A DNA stretch of 64,000 bases. It comes from Colwellia hornerae. Its GTDB lineage: Bacteria > Pseudomonadota > Gammaproteobacteria > Enterobacterales > Alteromonadaceae. Shown here one piece after another: positions 29,087 to 37,034 of this stretch. Position 1 is the stretch's first letter. The number at the start of each line of letters is the position of its first letter. The notes below the pieces were generated by a model, which searched no databases, had not been told where the DNA came from, and saw only the letters and a program-made list of their open reading frames with translations. The DNA is taken from NCBI RefSeq assembly GCF_007954355.1, contig NZ_VOLR01000002.1, positions 124,001 to 188,000 on the forward strand. The letters are read 5' to 3'. Made by a program: the position numbers and the translations under genes.

Positions 29087-29110
29087 AAAAGCCGCAATTA
29101 AGCGGCTTTT
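29087..29110 (-). terminator. Terminator of prc
   Basis: A perfect 9-bp stem AAAAGCCGC/GCGGCTTTT (29087-29095 with 29102-29110) has an AATTAA loop, located 14 bp after the prc stop. The exit T-run is only four bases on the minus strand. Confidence 0.8.
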
Positions 29111-29124
29111 TGAGTCGGTGCTAA

Positions 29125-31161
29125 TTATTTTTTAGCCACTTTACCCAAGGAAATCAAATCAAAAGTAATCTTAGCTGTTTCATCTAAAAACGGATCTAAT
29201 TCTTCTAATTCGTCGGGTAAATCTTCCAGTGATTTCACTTTCTCTTTGCCCATAACAACCAGTCGTTCGTTAACACGTATGAGTTGCTTGGCTTTTCGAT
29301 CTTCACGTTTTGCTTTACGTTCATCTAACTTAAGAGAGATCGTTTTATCATCTTTCTCCTTTTGATAAACCGCAATATCATCAAGCAAATAGTTAAACTC
29401 CCGATTGACTTTAACACGTTCACTGTGCAGTGAATTTAGGTAAGTTAAGTCGGCCGATAAGTTGCCTAAAGGTTGATAACTTGCTTTAGGGATTTGATCC
29501 CAAGGTAAAGCATTTTTTTCACGACTTTCTCCCCAGTCTTCTGGGTCAACGGCCGTTGGAAAAGAAATATCGGGTAAGACGCCTCTATGCTGAGTGCTAC
29601 CACCATTAATACGGTAAAACTTAGCGATGGTAAATTGGATACTACCTAATGGATTATCATAAAGGTCATACACTCGCCCTAGGCCACGGTGTTGTTGAAC
29701 AGTGCCTTTACCAAAGGTATGTTCGCCAACAATTACGCCACGGCCATAATCTTGAATCGCCGCGGCAAAAATTTCAGAGGCAGAAGCACTGTACCTGTCG
29801 ACCATCACAGTTAATGAGCCGTCATAAGAACTGACACCGTCTTCATCGCTATTGACTTGTACTCGGTTTGCGCCATCGCGTATCTGCACAACAGGGCCTT
29901 TATCAATAAACAACCCTGTTAATAATGTTGCTTCACGCAATGAACCACCGCCATTACCACGTAAATCAATAATAATACCAGTAACTTGTTCGGCTTTAAG
30001 TTTATCGAGCTCTTTGTTCACGTCACGTGATAAATTATTGTAAAAGCTAGGTATAGTAATAATGCCTAATTTTTTTGACTTTTCATCACCTTTCGTTTCG
30101 AAATATACTTCAGACTTTGCGGCTCTGTCTTCAAGGACTATTTTATCACGAACAATAGTAACAACCTTAATAACAGCGTCATCTTCAGCTTCTGCTGGCA
30201 AAATTTGTAAACGAACTTTGGTGCCTTTAGGCCCTTTGATCAAATCAACAACATCATCTAAACGCCAACCGATAACATCTTCAAATTTGTCATCGTCTTG
30301 CGCAACACCGACGATTCGGTCTTTAGGTTTAACTTCTTTTGACTTGTCTGCAGGACCACCAGGAACAACACTATTGATAACCGTATAGTCTTCTTCGGCT
30401 CTAAGAACCGCGCCAATACCTTCAAGAGACAGATTCATGTCCATTTGAAATTTTTCAGCATTTCTTGGTGATAAATAAGAGGTGTGAGGTTCAACAACGC
30501 GAGCAAAGCTATTCATAACGACTTGAAAAACATCTTCACTTTCACTTTGTTTTAATCTTTTAATCGCATAACGGTAGCGCTTGCCTAAAACTTCTTGCAC
30601 TTTAGGCCATTCTTTACCCGCCAAAGTTAAATTCAGTGCGTCGTACTTGACCTTTAATCGCCATAATTCATTTAATTGTGCGATACCTTTTGGCCAATCA
30701 GCTTCTTCACGGTCGAAGTTATAAACTTCATTTATGGTAAAGTCGAAAGGTTCTTTTGCTAAAAGGCTTAATGCATATTCATAACGCTCGGCACGTCTTT
30801 GTAAGTTTAAGTTAAAGATTTCGTAGGCGACGTCTAACTTACCACGGGCAATGATTTGATCAAATTCAAGGCGATATTTTTGAAAGTCTTCTATATCGGT
30901 CGCTAAAAAAACATTTCGAGCATAATCAAGTTGCTTTATATACCGATCAAATATTTTTTCAGAGAGCGCATCATCCATGTTAACTTTAGAGTAATGAGCT
31001 CGAGTAAACTGCGCAGTGACGCGTTTACTCGATGTGGCATGCTGGCTTTCAGGCGCCAATATGGGTAGCGTTTCTACCTTATCAAGATTTTCGACAGCAA
31101 ATATGTTTATTGCTGATAGCGACAAAGAAACGGCAATTGCGATACGACAAATTTTTAGCAT
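29125..31161 (-). CDS. prc: Carboxy-terminal processing (tail-specific) protease Prc
   Basis: Prc is a periplasmic S41 protease that trims proteins from their C-terminus, including PBP3 and lipoproteins involved in wall growth in E. coli. It has a signal peptide (MLKICRIAIAVSLSLSAINIFA) and an N-terminal domain to about 230. A PDZ domain (about 235-325, LEGIGAVLRAEEDYTVI) precedes the S41 core. The Ser/Lys dyad lies in SASASEIFA (the middle Ser) and, 25 residues on, FGKGTVQ, as in E. coli. A basic C-terminal domain follows. At 678 residues it matches the family. I use ATG 31161, since the frame's TTG at 31167 adds only two residues. The gene lies 17 bp from proQ, the arrangement also found in enterobacteria. 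Confidence 0.96.
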   Translation of the reverse strand: MLKICRIAIAVSLSLSAINIFAVENLDKVETLPILAPESQHATSSKRVTAQFTRAHYSKVNMDDALSEKIFDRYIKQLDYARNVFLATDIEDFQKYRLEFDQIIARGKLDVAYEIFNLNLQRRAERYEYALSLLAKEPFDFTINEVYNFDREEADWPKGIAQLNELWRLKVKYDALNLTLAGKEWPKVQEVLGKRYRYAIKRLKQSESEDVFQVVMNSFARVVEPHTSYLSPRNAEKFQMDMNLSLEGIGAVLRAEEDYTVINSVVPGGPADKSKEVKPKDRIVGVAQDDDKFEDVIGWRLDDVVDLIKGPKGTKVRLQILPAEAEDDAVIKVVTIVRDKIVLEDRAAKSEVYFETKGDEKSKKLGIITIPSFYNNLSRDVNKELDKLKAEQVTGIIIDLRGNGGGSLREATLLTGLFIDKGPVVQIRDGANRVQVNSDEDGVSSYDGSLTVMVDRYSASASEIFAAAIQDYGRGVIVGEHTFGKGTVQQHRGLGRVYDLYDNPLGSIQFTIAKFYRINGGSTQHRGVLPDISFPTAVDPEDWGESREKNALPWDQIPKASYQPLGNLSADLTYLNSLHSERVKVNREFNYLLDDIAVYQKEKDDKTISLKLDERKAKREDRKAKQLIRVNERLVVMGKEKVKSLEDLPDELEELDPFLDETAKITFDLISLGKVAKK

Positions 31162-31178
31162 GCCCAAAACACTCCAAT

Positions 31179-31982
31179 TTATTCAGTAAATATATTTTTA
31201 ATTTGCGTCTTAACAACCATTCCTGAATTTAATTGTACACTCACATCCTTACCAGCAACTTCAGTGATAATAGCGTTCATAGGCGAATTGCCTAATTTAA
31301 CTTTAACGCTTTTACCAACAACGACTGCGCTGTCTTCAACAGGAACAAGTTTAACTTCTGCTTTGGTATGCGTCGATTTAGTTGATTTAACCGACTTAAA
31401 CTTAGCTTGTTTTTCTTGCTTTGCTTCTGGGTTGTGAGCAGACGGTTTTGCTTCGGTTGGATTGTCTGACTTATTAAGCTTAGATCCTTTATAAGGCTTT
31501 TTGCTTGCTTTGTCGTGTTTGTTTTTGTTACCAAATTTGTCTTGGCTTTCTTTTAGTGTCTTACTGGCGTAGTCAGCTTGCTCTTGATCGATCTCAGCAG
31601 AGTCGTTACCATCGATATCGACACGAAAATTACCCAACTTAACCGCTTTCAAATAACGCCAGCTGCTGGTGTAATGTCTTAATGCTTGGCGTAAGCGAGT
31701 TTTACTTACCGTGCCATCTTCTGCTAAATTAGCAGACAAATCTTGAAAGATGCCAATTTTAAGCGCTTTAGCAGGACCATCAACCGAAAAACACTTAGGA
31801 AATTTATCCGCTAAATAAGCAATAATTTCTTTTGTGCTTAACCGTTTAACTTCAGTTTCTTGCTCTGCTGCTACTGGTGTTTGTTGTGCAACGTCAGTAT
31901 CAACTGCAACGTCAGTAGTTACTTCAGTTTCAGTATTACTCATTTCTGTTTTGCTCACTTCGTTTACTATTTTAGTGTCCAT
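31179..31982 (-). CDS. proQ: RNA chaperone ProQ
   Basis: ProQ is a global RNA-binding protein acting on sRNAs and mRNA 3' ends. The 267-residue protein has a Thr/Val/Glu-rich N-terminal tail and then the FinO/ProQ domain (about residues 45-160: LADKFPKCF, LRQALRHYTSSWRYL). A basic low-complexity linker with repeated KSTKSTHTKAE-like stretches precedes a small C-terminal Tudor-like domain (KVKLGNSPMNAIITEV). This is longer than E. coli ProQ (232), mainly through the N-terminal tail and linker. It lies between a small conserved gene and prc, all leftward, and probably belongs to an msrC-orf-proQ-prc operon. The start at 31982 has no strong ribosome site; ATG 31943 is possible. Confidence 0.95.
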   Translation of the reverse strand: MDTKIVNEVSKTEMSNTETEVTTDVAVDTDVAQQTPVAAEQETEVKRLSTKEIIAYLADKFPKCFSVDGPAKALKIGIFQDLSANLAEDGTVSKTRLRQALRHYTSSWRYLKAVKLGNFRVDIDGNDSAEIDQEQADYASKTLKESQDKFGNKNKHDKASKKPYKGSKLNKSDNPTEAKPSAHNPEAKQEKQAKFKSVKSTKSTHTKAEVKLVPVEDSAVVVGKSVKVKLGNSPMNAIITEVAGKDVSVQLNSGMVVKTQIKNIFTE

Positions 31983-32010
31983 AAATACAACTTTTTAAAA
32001 ATTCTTAAAT

Positions 32011-32301
32011 CTAAGAGGTTAAATCTTGAAGGTACTGTTCACGGTTATCCAACAAATGTTGGCACCAGTCATAAATATCTTCACTATCTATATCAGGTAG
32101 TGATTCTTGGCAAATCCAAGTGTCCCAAACCAAAGATAATAATTGCGCTAATATCTCTGGTTCAATATCTTCTTCGGCTAAATCATAAATCAGATGATAA
32201 ATTTCATTTATTCGTTCGGCAACGAATTCTTCTTGGCCATCCCAGTCACCGACAATACTTTCGCTAACGAGATAATCATGAATAACGATAATTTCTTTCA
32301 T
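32011..32301 (-). CDS. Hypothetical acidic protein between msrC and proQ
   Basis: I do not recognise this 96-residue protein. It is strongly acidic, predicted mostly helical, and rich in Trp and Ile/Leu (for example GDWDGQEEF, LSLVWDTWI, DIYDWCQHLL). It has no signal peptide or membrane segment. Its ATG overlaps the msrC stop as TAATG, so it is probably translationally coupled, and proQ begins 28 bp after its end. Its fixed place in the msrC-proQ-prc operon suggests a role connected with ProQ or envelope proteolysis, but no direct evidence is visible. Confidence 0.75.
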   Translation of the reverse strand: MKEIIVIHDYLVSESIVGDWDGQEEFVAERINEIYHLIYDLAEEDIEPEILAQLLSLVWDTWICQESLPDIDSEDIYDWCQHLLDNREQYLQDLTS

Positions 32302-32777
32302 TAGTTTAACACGCCATGCTTGATGATCATATTTTCAAATAAATTAATTATTGCTTCCAAACCTTGTTGATCAATTTCATCAAAATGATCATAGGCTGTG
32401 CTATCTATATCAAGAACAGCAATGATATTGTCACCGACTTTTACCGGAATAACAATTTCTGAATTACTGCTTGCATCGCAAGCAATGTGACCATCAAACG
32501 AATGAACATCGGCAATACGCTGTGTGGTGCTTTGACTAACTGCAGTACCACAAACTCCTGTGCCAACAGGAATACGAATACAAGCCACTTTACCCTGAAA
32601 CGGACCCAAGACTAGTTCATTATCAATTAAACGATAAAATCCAAGCCAGTTCACTTGTGATAAGTGCTCAAAAAGTAACGCGCTAATATTTGCCATGTTA
32701 GCAATAATATCAGGTTCATCACTGATTAAAGCATCAACTTGTTGGTAAAGTTCTTGATATAAATCATTTTTATTCAT
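32301..32777 (-). CDS. msrC: Free methionine-(R)-sulfoxide reductase (GAF type)
   Basis: MsrC reduces free methionine-R-sulfoxide in the cytoplasm. The 158-residue protein is a single GAF domain closely matching E. coli MsrC/YebR: NISALLFEHL, NWLGFYRL, LGPFQGKVACIRIPVG, GVCGTAV, DVHSFDGHIACDA, NSEIVIPV and VLDIDS. The three redox cysteines (in GKVACIRI, GVCGTA and HIACDA) are all present. I start at ATG 32777, which gives the normal N-terminus MNKNDLYQELYQQV; the frame is open further upstream without support. It is first in the leftward operon with orf96, proQ and prc, an order also known from enterobacteria. Confidence 0.96.
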   Translation of the reverse strand: MNKNDLYQELYQQVDALISDEPDIIANMANISALLFEHLSQVNWLGFYRLIDNELVLGPFQGKVACIRIPVGTGVCGTAVSQSTTQRIADVHSFDGHIACDASSNSEIVIPVKVGDNIIAVLDIDSTAYDHFDEIDQQGLEAIINLFENMIIKHGVLN

Positions 32778-32922
32778 AAATACCGGTATTCTTCTGTTTA
32801 TCAAAGATAAGTGATGGTCAAAAAACGCATAACATAACCCGATAACCCGCGAAGTTAAAGCAATTATTACAGATTTTATGCACTTTTAACTTATATTGCT
32901 GCTATTCACCTCAACTGCCGGG

Positions 32923-33711
32923 TTATTTTTCGGTTTTTATCGCAAAAGTAACACTCACTTGTGCGGTAACATTATTTTCTGCTACCAGTGAATTAAAGCC
33001 GGCGTTACTTTTACCTGCCATAGCATAAGAGCTTGGCGTGTGGTAGGCAGACTCGGTCAAATTTGAAATTTCACCTAATGTAACGCCTATTTGCTCGGCA
33101 ATAGTAATGGCTTTTTGATGAGCATTTTTTAAGGCATTTATCAGCGCTTGTTGATACAAAGCTTCAGCGTTTATTATTGTAGTTTGCAGGGGAGAAATAC
33201 GGCTAACACCTATTTTAACAACATTATCGAGTAATTGATCATAGCGCGAAAATTCGCTAAAAGTCACCTTAATGGTACGAGACACTTCAAAGTAAACTTT
33301 TTCTTGCTCAGTCAACGCGTTATCTGCTGATTGGTTGCCATTAATAAACGCTTCCGCCTTGTTATTTTCGAAAAACTCTTGGTTAGGCAGCCTCTGATGA
33401 ACGATTATCGCTGGCACGTTAGCTCGTATTTCATAGCGAGGAATTAATTCTAATCGAGCGGATTCAATAGCAGACTTAGCAATACCCATTGATAAATACA
33501 TTTGGGTCACTAACTGGCTTTTTTGGTCAACCAAGGCTTTGGCTTTGCTGGCAACATTGCCACGTTGGCTAATCGTCACAGTAAAAGTAAACTTGTCAGG
33601 CTTTGCACTTGCCGACCCTTTACCAATAACGTCAATACCCTGAGTAGGGTATTGTTGTGCCGTGATACATAATGAAAATAAACTGATGATAATTACGAGT
33701 AGGTATTTCAT
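32923..33711 (-). CDS. SIMPL-domain (DUF541) secreted protein
   Basis: From ATG 33711 this is a 262-residue protein with a clear signal peptide (MKYLLVIIISLFSLCITAQ) and a SIMPL/DUF541 domain. GIDVIGKGSASAKPDKFTFT opens the domain, and later come the typical SKAKALVDQKSQLVTQMY helix and NALKNAHQKAITIAEQIGV. Such proteins (for example E. coli YggE) sit in the periplasm, are linked to oxidative stress, and can form oligomeric rings. GAGAG lies shortly before the ATG. The frame continues upstream but would overlap the DUF2057 gene. The two genes are on the same strand about 45 bp apart. Confidence 0.85.
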   Translation of the reverse strand: MKYLLVIIISLFSLCITAQQYPTQGIDVIGKGSASAKPDKFTFTVTISQRGNVASKAKALVDQKSQLVTQMYLSMGIAKSAIESARLELIPRYEIRANVPAIIVHQRLPNQEFFENNKAEAFINGNQSADNALTEQEKVYFEVSRTIKVTFSEFSRYDQLLDNVVKIGVSRISPLQTTIINAEALYQQALINALKNAHQKAITIAEQIGVTLGEISNLTESAYHTPSSYAMAGKSNAGFNSLVAENNVTAQVSVTFAIKTEK

Positions 33712-33757
33712 CTTATCTCTCAATAATGAGTTATTTATAAAGGGTTTGTTAACTATT

Positions 33758-34375
33758 CTATTTCTGCTCAATAAATTCAACAAATTGTTTTTGTTGTTCT
33801 TTATCTGCATTTCGCCACCAAAACTTTAATTTATTTAAAGCATCGTTTGATTTTTTAATTTGTCTGTCATTTTCAGACGATGCAGCAAGCTGTGATGAAT
33901 GTTCTGCTATTTTTTTAAATGCTAAACCGGCTTTAAATTCAGTTAAACTTTGATTAAGCACAAAGATAGCGTCTTGTTGAACTGAGTTTTCATTCAGAGA
34001 CTTTATTTCAATTGTTGGTGATTGAGCAAATTTACGTGCATTAAGGCTATCAGCTATAATTGGCGTGACCATAATGTACTTTTGATGGGATGTCTCTTTT
34101 AAAGTAAATATAATGACTTGTGAAGCAGACTTTATCGTTACGTGGTCGTCATCATCGTAATTTTCAAAAAGCTCGCTATATTGAACGATCAAAATATTTT
34201 CACCACGTTTTATATCAACAACAGTATTTTGGCTAAAGAAATCATTACTTGCGGCTTCGCCATTAACTTTTATCAATTTATAAACATCAGGTACCACCAA
34301 TTGCACAGCAGCATCGCAAACATTAATAAAAAAGAGCAAGAAACAAGCCAGTAGATTAAAATACCAAGCAGTCAT
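33758..34375 (-). CDS. DUF2057 (YccT-like) secreted protein
   Basis: This 205-residue protein from ATG 34375 has a hydrophobic signal sequence (AWYFNLLACFLLFFINVCDA) and a domain resembling DUF2057/YccT. Features include LVVPDVYKLIKVNGEA, the KRGENILIVQYSELFE segment, and a conserved FTLKE strand. It ends in the characteristic Trp-rich helix LNKLKFWWRNADKEQQKQFVEFI. Members are small periplasmic proteins of unclear function in gammaproteobacteria; YccT has been connected with curli regulation in enterobacteria. It stands just downstream of the apbE gene (about 110 bp), with no terminator evident between them. Confidence 0.8.
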   Translation of the reverse strand: MTAWYFNLLACFLLFFINVCDAAVQLVVPDVYKLIKVNGEAASNDFFSQNTVVDIKRGENILIVQYSELFENYDDDDHVTIKSASQVIIFTLKETSHQKYIMVTPIIADSLNARKFAQSPTIEIKSLNENSVQQDAIFVLNQSLTEFKAGLAFKKIAEHSSQLAASSENDRQIKKSNDALNKLKFWWRNADKEQQKQFVEFIEQK

Positions 34376-34485
34376 GAGCAGCACCAACGATGAAAGAATG
34401 AACGTAAGCACAGCTTATCGTTAAATCATACTATTTGCGATTTAACTGATGATCAATTCAGTTATGGAAAGGTTTTTTGAAAAAA

Positions 34486-35382
34486 CTAACGAATAGCCCA
34501 GTGCTTAATGCCTTGTTCCACTAAAAACTGCTCAGCATTTTCGCCCTGCATTTGAGCAAGTGTCGCCAATATACCCGCTTGAATACATTGTGGTGCTGAA
34601 ACAGTCATCGACCTTGGTGCATGCTCGATGGGCCAGCCCGTTTTCGCATTAAGAATATGGCTGTAACGTTGACCGTTTTTCTCTAAAAATCGCTTTGCAT
34701 CGCCGCTCGTTGCCAATGCACCTTTAAATAATGACACGACTATGGTTTTCTTGTCGACAAAACCAGGGTGCTCTACCCCAACTTGCCAAGGTTGACCATT
34801 TTTTCTTGATGAATTTGTCGCTAAATCGCCGCCTAAATTCACCAATACCGGTTGTTCGGTTACTGAATTTATTAAGACTATGGCGCGATCAACCGCATAC
34901 TCTTTACCAATACCACCGAAATCAATTTCCATATTTATCGGTAAAATCATTTGGCGATTATCGTATTTTATTTTATGCCAGCCTACATTCTCCATTACTT
35001 TTGCAATCGCTAGCGCTGTAGGTATATTATCAGAGCAATCAAAACACCAAACCTTCCTTAATACCCCTGACGTTATATCAAATACCCCATCGCTAAGTTG
35101 GTAACAAGTATCAGCAAAGTTTAATAAAGCAAAAGTCTCATCGTCAATAGCGATGGGTTTACCCTGACTTTGATTTATCTGGCTGCAAAGGCTATCTGAG
35201 GTGTAACGGCTATACTTGTCTTCTATACGCCAAACTTCTGTACTGACTTGTTCACCAAGTTGTTTGGCAAGCGCAGGATCAGAGGTTTCAATAATAACCT
35301 CACATTGACTGGCCATAGCATCAAATTGAATACAGAATCCGTCTGCGCGCTTAGCCAGTTTTATTTCTCTAAGTTTCTTCAA
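34486..35382 (-). CDS. ApbE-family FAD:protein FMN transferase (divergent)
   Basis: ApbE enzymes attach FMN from FAD to Ser/Thr of target proteins, normally in the periplasm. This 298-residue homologue keeps the fold markers FDAMASQCEVII (residues 20-31), IDFGGIGKEYAVD (153-165), LVNLGGDLA, ATSGDAKRF and YSHILNAKTGWP. Two things differ. It starts at a TTG (35382, AAGGTGA box five bases upstream) with a stop two codons before it, and has no signal peptide or lipobox. The usual metal-binding motif near ADALATA reads AGILATL (269-275), with Gly270 at the Asp position. It is last in the operon after DUF3570, separated by a strong hairpin. Confidence 0.85.
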   Translation of the reverse strand: MKKLREIKLAKRADGFCIQFDAMASQCEVIIETSDPALAKQLGEQVSTEVWRIEDKYSRYTSDSLCSQINQSQGKPIAIDDETFALLNFADTCYQLSDGVFDITSGVLRKVWCFDCSDNIPTALAIAKVMENVGWHKIKYDNRQMILPINMEIDFGGIGKEYAVDRAIVLINSVTEQPVLVNLGGDLATNSSRKNGQPWQVGVEHPGFVDKKTIVVSLFKGALATSGDAKRFLEKNGQRYSHILNAKTGWPIEHAPRSMTVSAPQCIQAGILATLAQMQGENAEQFLVEQGIKHWAIR

Positions 35383-35404
35383 TTGTCACCTTGATAAAAA
35401 GATA

Positions 35405-35436
35405 AAGCCCTTATTTATATGATTAAATAAGGGCTT
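35405..35436 (-). terminator. Hairpin (terminator or attenuator) between DUF3570 and apbE
   Basis: A perfect 13-bp stem AAGCCCTTATTTA and complement (35405-35417 with 35424-35436) has a 6-nt loop. A T-rich exit (TTTATCTTTTT) follows on the minus strand. It lies 22 bp before the apbE start codon, so it should reduce apbE expression relative to DUF3570. Confidence 0.8.
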
Positions 35437-35461
35437 GTATTATTTAGATTATTACTACATT

Positions 35462-36787
35462 TTAGAACGAATAACTAACCTGCGCAATTATTGCATCAAT
35501 GCTTTGATATATTTCCATATCAGCTAAAGCACCTGGCGCTTTATGTCCGGCACTTTTAGGATCTTGGCGATAATATTCAAGTCTAAAAGACAAATCATTA
35601 CCATCTGCTAACTTCATACCATATTTTAAACCTACCGTATAAGCGGTCATTTCACCAATCCGGTAATCGGCACTGGCAAACTCAGGTGTTGCATCATCTT
35701 CCATTAAGAACGGTTGATAAAACTGGGCTGCGCCTTGTTGATAAAAACGTAAATGTGGCTCTAAATAGCTACCGTTACCTAATGGAATATAAAAGCGAGT
35801 ATCTACCGTATGAGACTTTATCTCCCAGTCATCCCACATATAACGATATGACACATCTAAAATAGTTTCATCAAAATGATATTTTGTTTGTGCAAAAACA
35901 CTTTGTTTGGTGCGCTTATCAGGGCGGTTCTCATATAAATAGTCTTGTGCAAGACCTTGGTTATTTAACAAACTTAACACTTTAAAAGGGTCTGTTAAAT
36001 AGCCATCAACAACCGAATAGGAATAGTTAAACTGCGTAACCATACGGCGATTAATCACTTGGGTAAAACCGACCATAATATCAGAGGTGGTTTTATCATC
36101 ATCACTGCCCATTCGAGTAGCATCATGGCCGCTTTCATCATCGCTGTCATGATAAGCCAAAGGCATAGAAGCAAAAGGCTTAGGTAAGCCCCCTTCTGGG
36201 GTAAAGGTATCTTGAAAATGACTTAAACCAAAAGAAATCGTCGAGTTTTTCTTATTAAAATCATAAGCAATATTGCCATTTATCCCTAAAGATAAATAAT
36301 CATATTCTTTAGACAGATGGCCACCGACACTGCCTGTAACATTCGGCGCTAGTGCTTGCGTCCACTGAGCATTAAGCTGTACACGGGTATCATGAAAAGT
36401 GTCATCAAGCGGTGTTTCACCTGCTTTAATTTCATAATCCCCTTTACCCGAGGGTCGAGTAAACGTTTGAACATCGGGCTGGGCAACCGCGCCATTGGCT
36501 GAAGCCCCTGTTAACGCATCAACCGTTAATTTTAAATTTAAAATACTATCGTCGCTGTAAGTTTTTTTAGCATTAAAAACAGCTTCTGCTGCTGAAACAC
36601 GATCAGCTTCACTGTAATATAAAAACGCAGAATCAAAAGACCAAGTATCTTCTTCTGCGGCTACTGATGTAGGGGTAGCACTCACTTGAACACTGCCTAA
36701 CAAAGCAGTAGTTGCTAAGGTTAACGCAGCCTTAAGGTTCTTTTTGTTGACGGTTTTTTTCGATTTACTCTCGTTAATTAATTGCAT
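35462..36787 (-). CDS. DUF3570-family outer-membrane beta-barrel protein
   Basis: This 441-residue protein has a long N-terminal signal sequence (hydrophobic stretch at about residues 18-36) and repeated amphipathic strands. It ends in IIAQVSYSF, a typical barrel-assembly C-terminus with terminal Phe. Residues 90-96 read DALTGAS, resembling the D-x-x-(S/T)-G-A-(S/T) motif flavinylated by ApbE, and the last operon gene is an ApbE homologue. The ATG at 36787 is chosen because GGAGG lies six bases upstream, inside the Gly/Cys codons of the DUF4266 gene, which it overlaps. A TTG two codons earlier abuts that box. DUF3570 function is not established to my knowledge. Confidence 0.85.
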   Translation of the reverse strand: MQLINESKSKKTVNKKNLKAALTLATTALLGSVQVSATPTSVAAEEDTWSFDSAFLYYSEADRVSAAEAVFNAKKTYSDDSILNLKLTVDALTGASANGAVAQPDVQTFTRPSGKGDYEIKAGETPLDDTFHDTRVQLNAQWTQALAPNVTGSVGGHLSKEYDYLSLGINGNIAYDFNKKNSTISFGLSHFQDTFTPEGGLPKPFASMPLAYHDSDDESGHDATRMGSDDDKTTSDIMVGFTQVINRRMVTQFNYSYSVVDGYLTDPFKVLSLLNNQGLAQDYLYENRPDKRTKQSVFAQTKYHFDETILDVSYRYMWDDWEIKSHTVDTRFYIPLGNGSYLEPHLRFYQQGAAQFYQPFLMEDDATPEFASADYRIGEMTAYTVGLKYGMKLADGNDLSFRLEYYRQDPKSAGHKAPGALADMEIYQSIDAIIAQVSYSF

Positions 36788-37002
36788 CCACAACCTCCGC
36801 CACCGAAGCTTTTACCGCCGCTTGACGCTTCTTTGCTGAAATAAATATGGTCATCAAGTGCCGAATCAATTGGCGAAGATGTTAAGGCCATTTGCTCTGT
36901 TGCTAACAAATCACGCTCCCAAGGTTCGACTCCTAAACTTGAGCAACCCGATGCTAAGGTTACCGCAGCAAAAACTAGTGAATATTTAAATTTATTGTTC
37001 AT
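36778..37002 (-). CDS. DUF4266-family small lipoprotein
   Basis: From ATG 37002 this 74-residue protein has a lipoprotein signal with lipobox LASGC (Cys20), then a short conserved body (SLGVEPWERDLLATEQM, DHIYFSKEASSGGKS) and a striking C-terminus GGGGCGCN with Cys71 and Cys73. These features match the DUF4266 family. The cysteine pair lies near a thioredoxin-like gene immediately upstream and could be a redox or metal site. Its last codons overlap the start of the DUF3570 gene in another frame and supply its ribosome-binding site, so the two are translationally coupled. Attachment to the outer membrane is likely but not certain. Confidence 0.85.
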   Translation of the reverse strand: MNNKFKYSLVFAAVTLASGCSSLGVEPWERDLLATEQMALTSSPIDSALDDHIYFSKEASSGGKSFGGGGCGCN

Positions 37003-37034
37003 TGAAAACCTCATTATTCTCTTTATATTATTCG

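Noticed and set aside
33711-33810. Overlap between the SIMPL and DUF2057 genes
   Set aside because: It arises only if the SIMPL frame is extended upstream of its signal peptide. The ATG at 33711 removes the overlap.
36787-36793. TTG start two codons upstream for the DUF3570 gene
   Set aside because: It abuts the GGAGG box with no spacer, while the ATG at 36787 has ideal six-base spacing.
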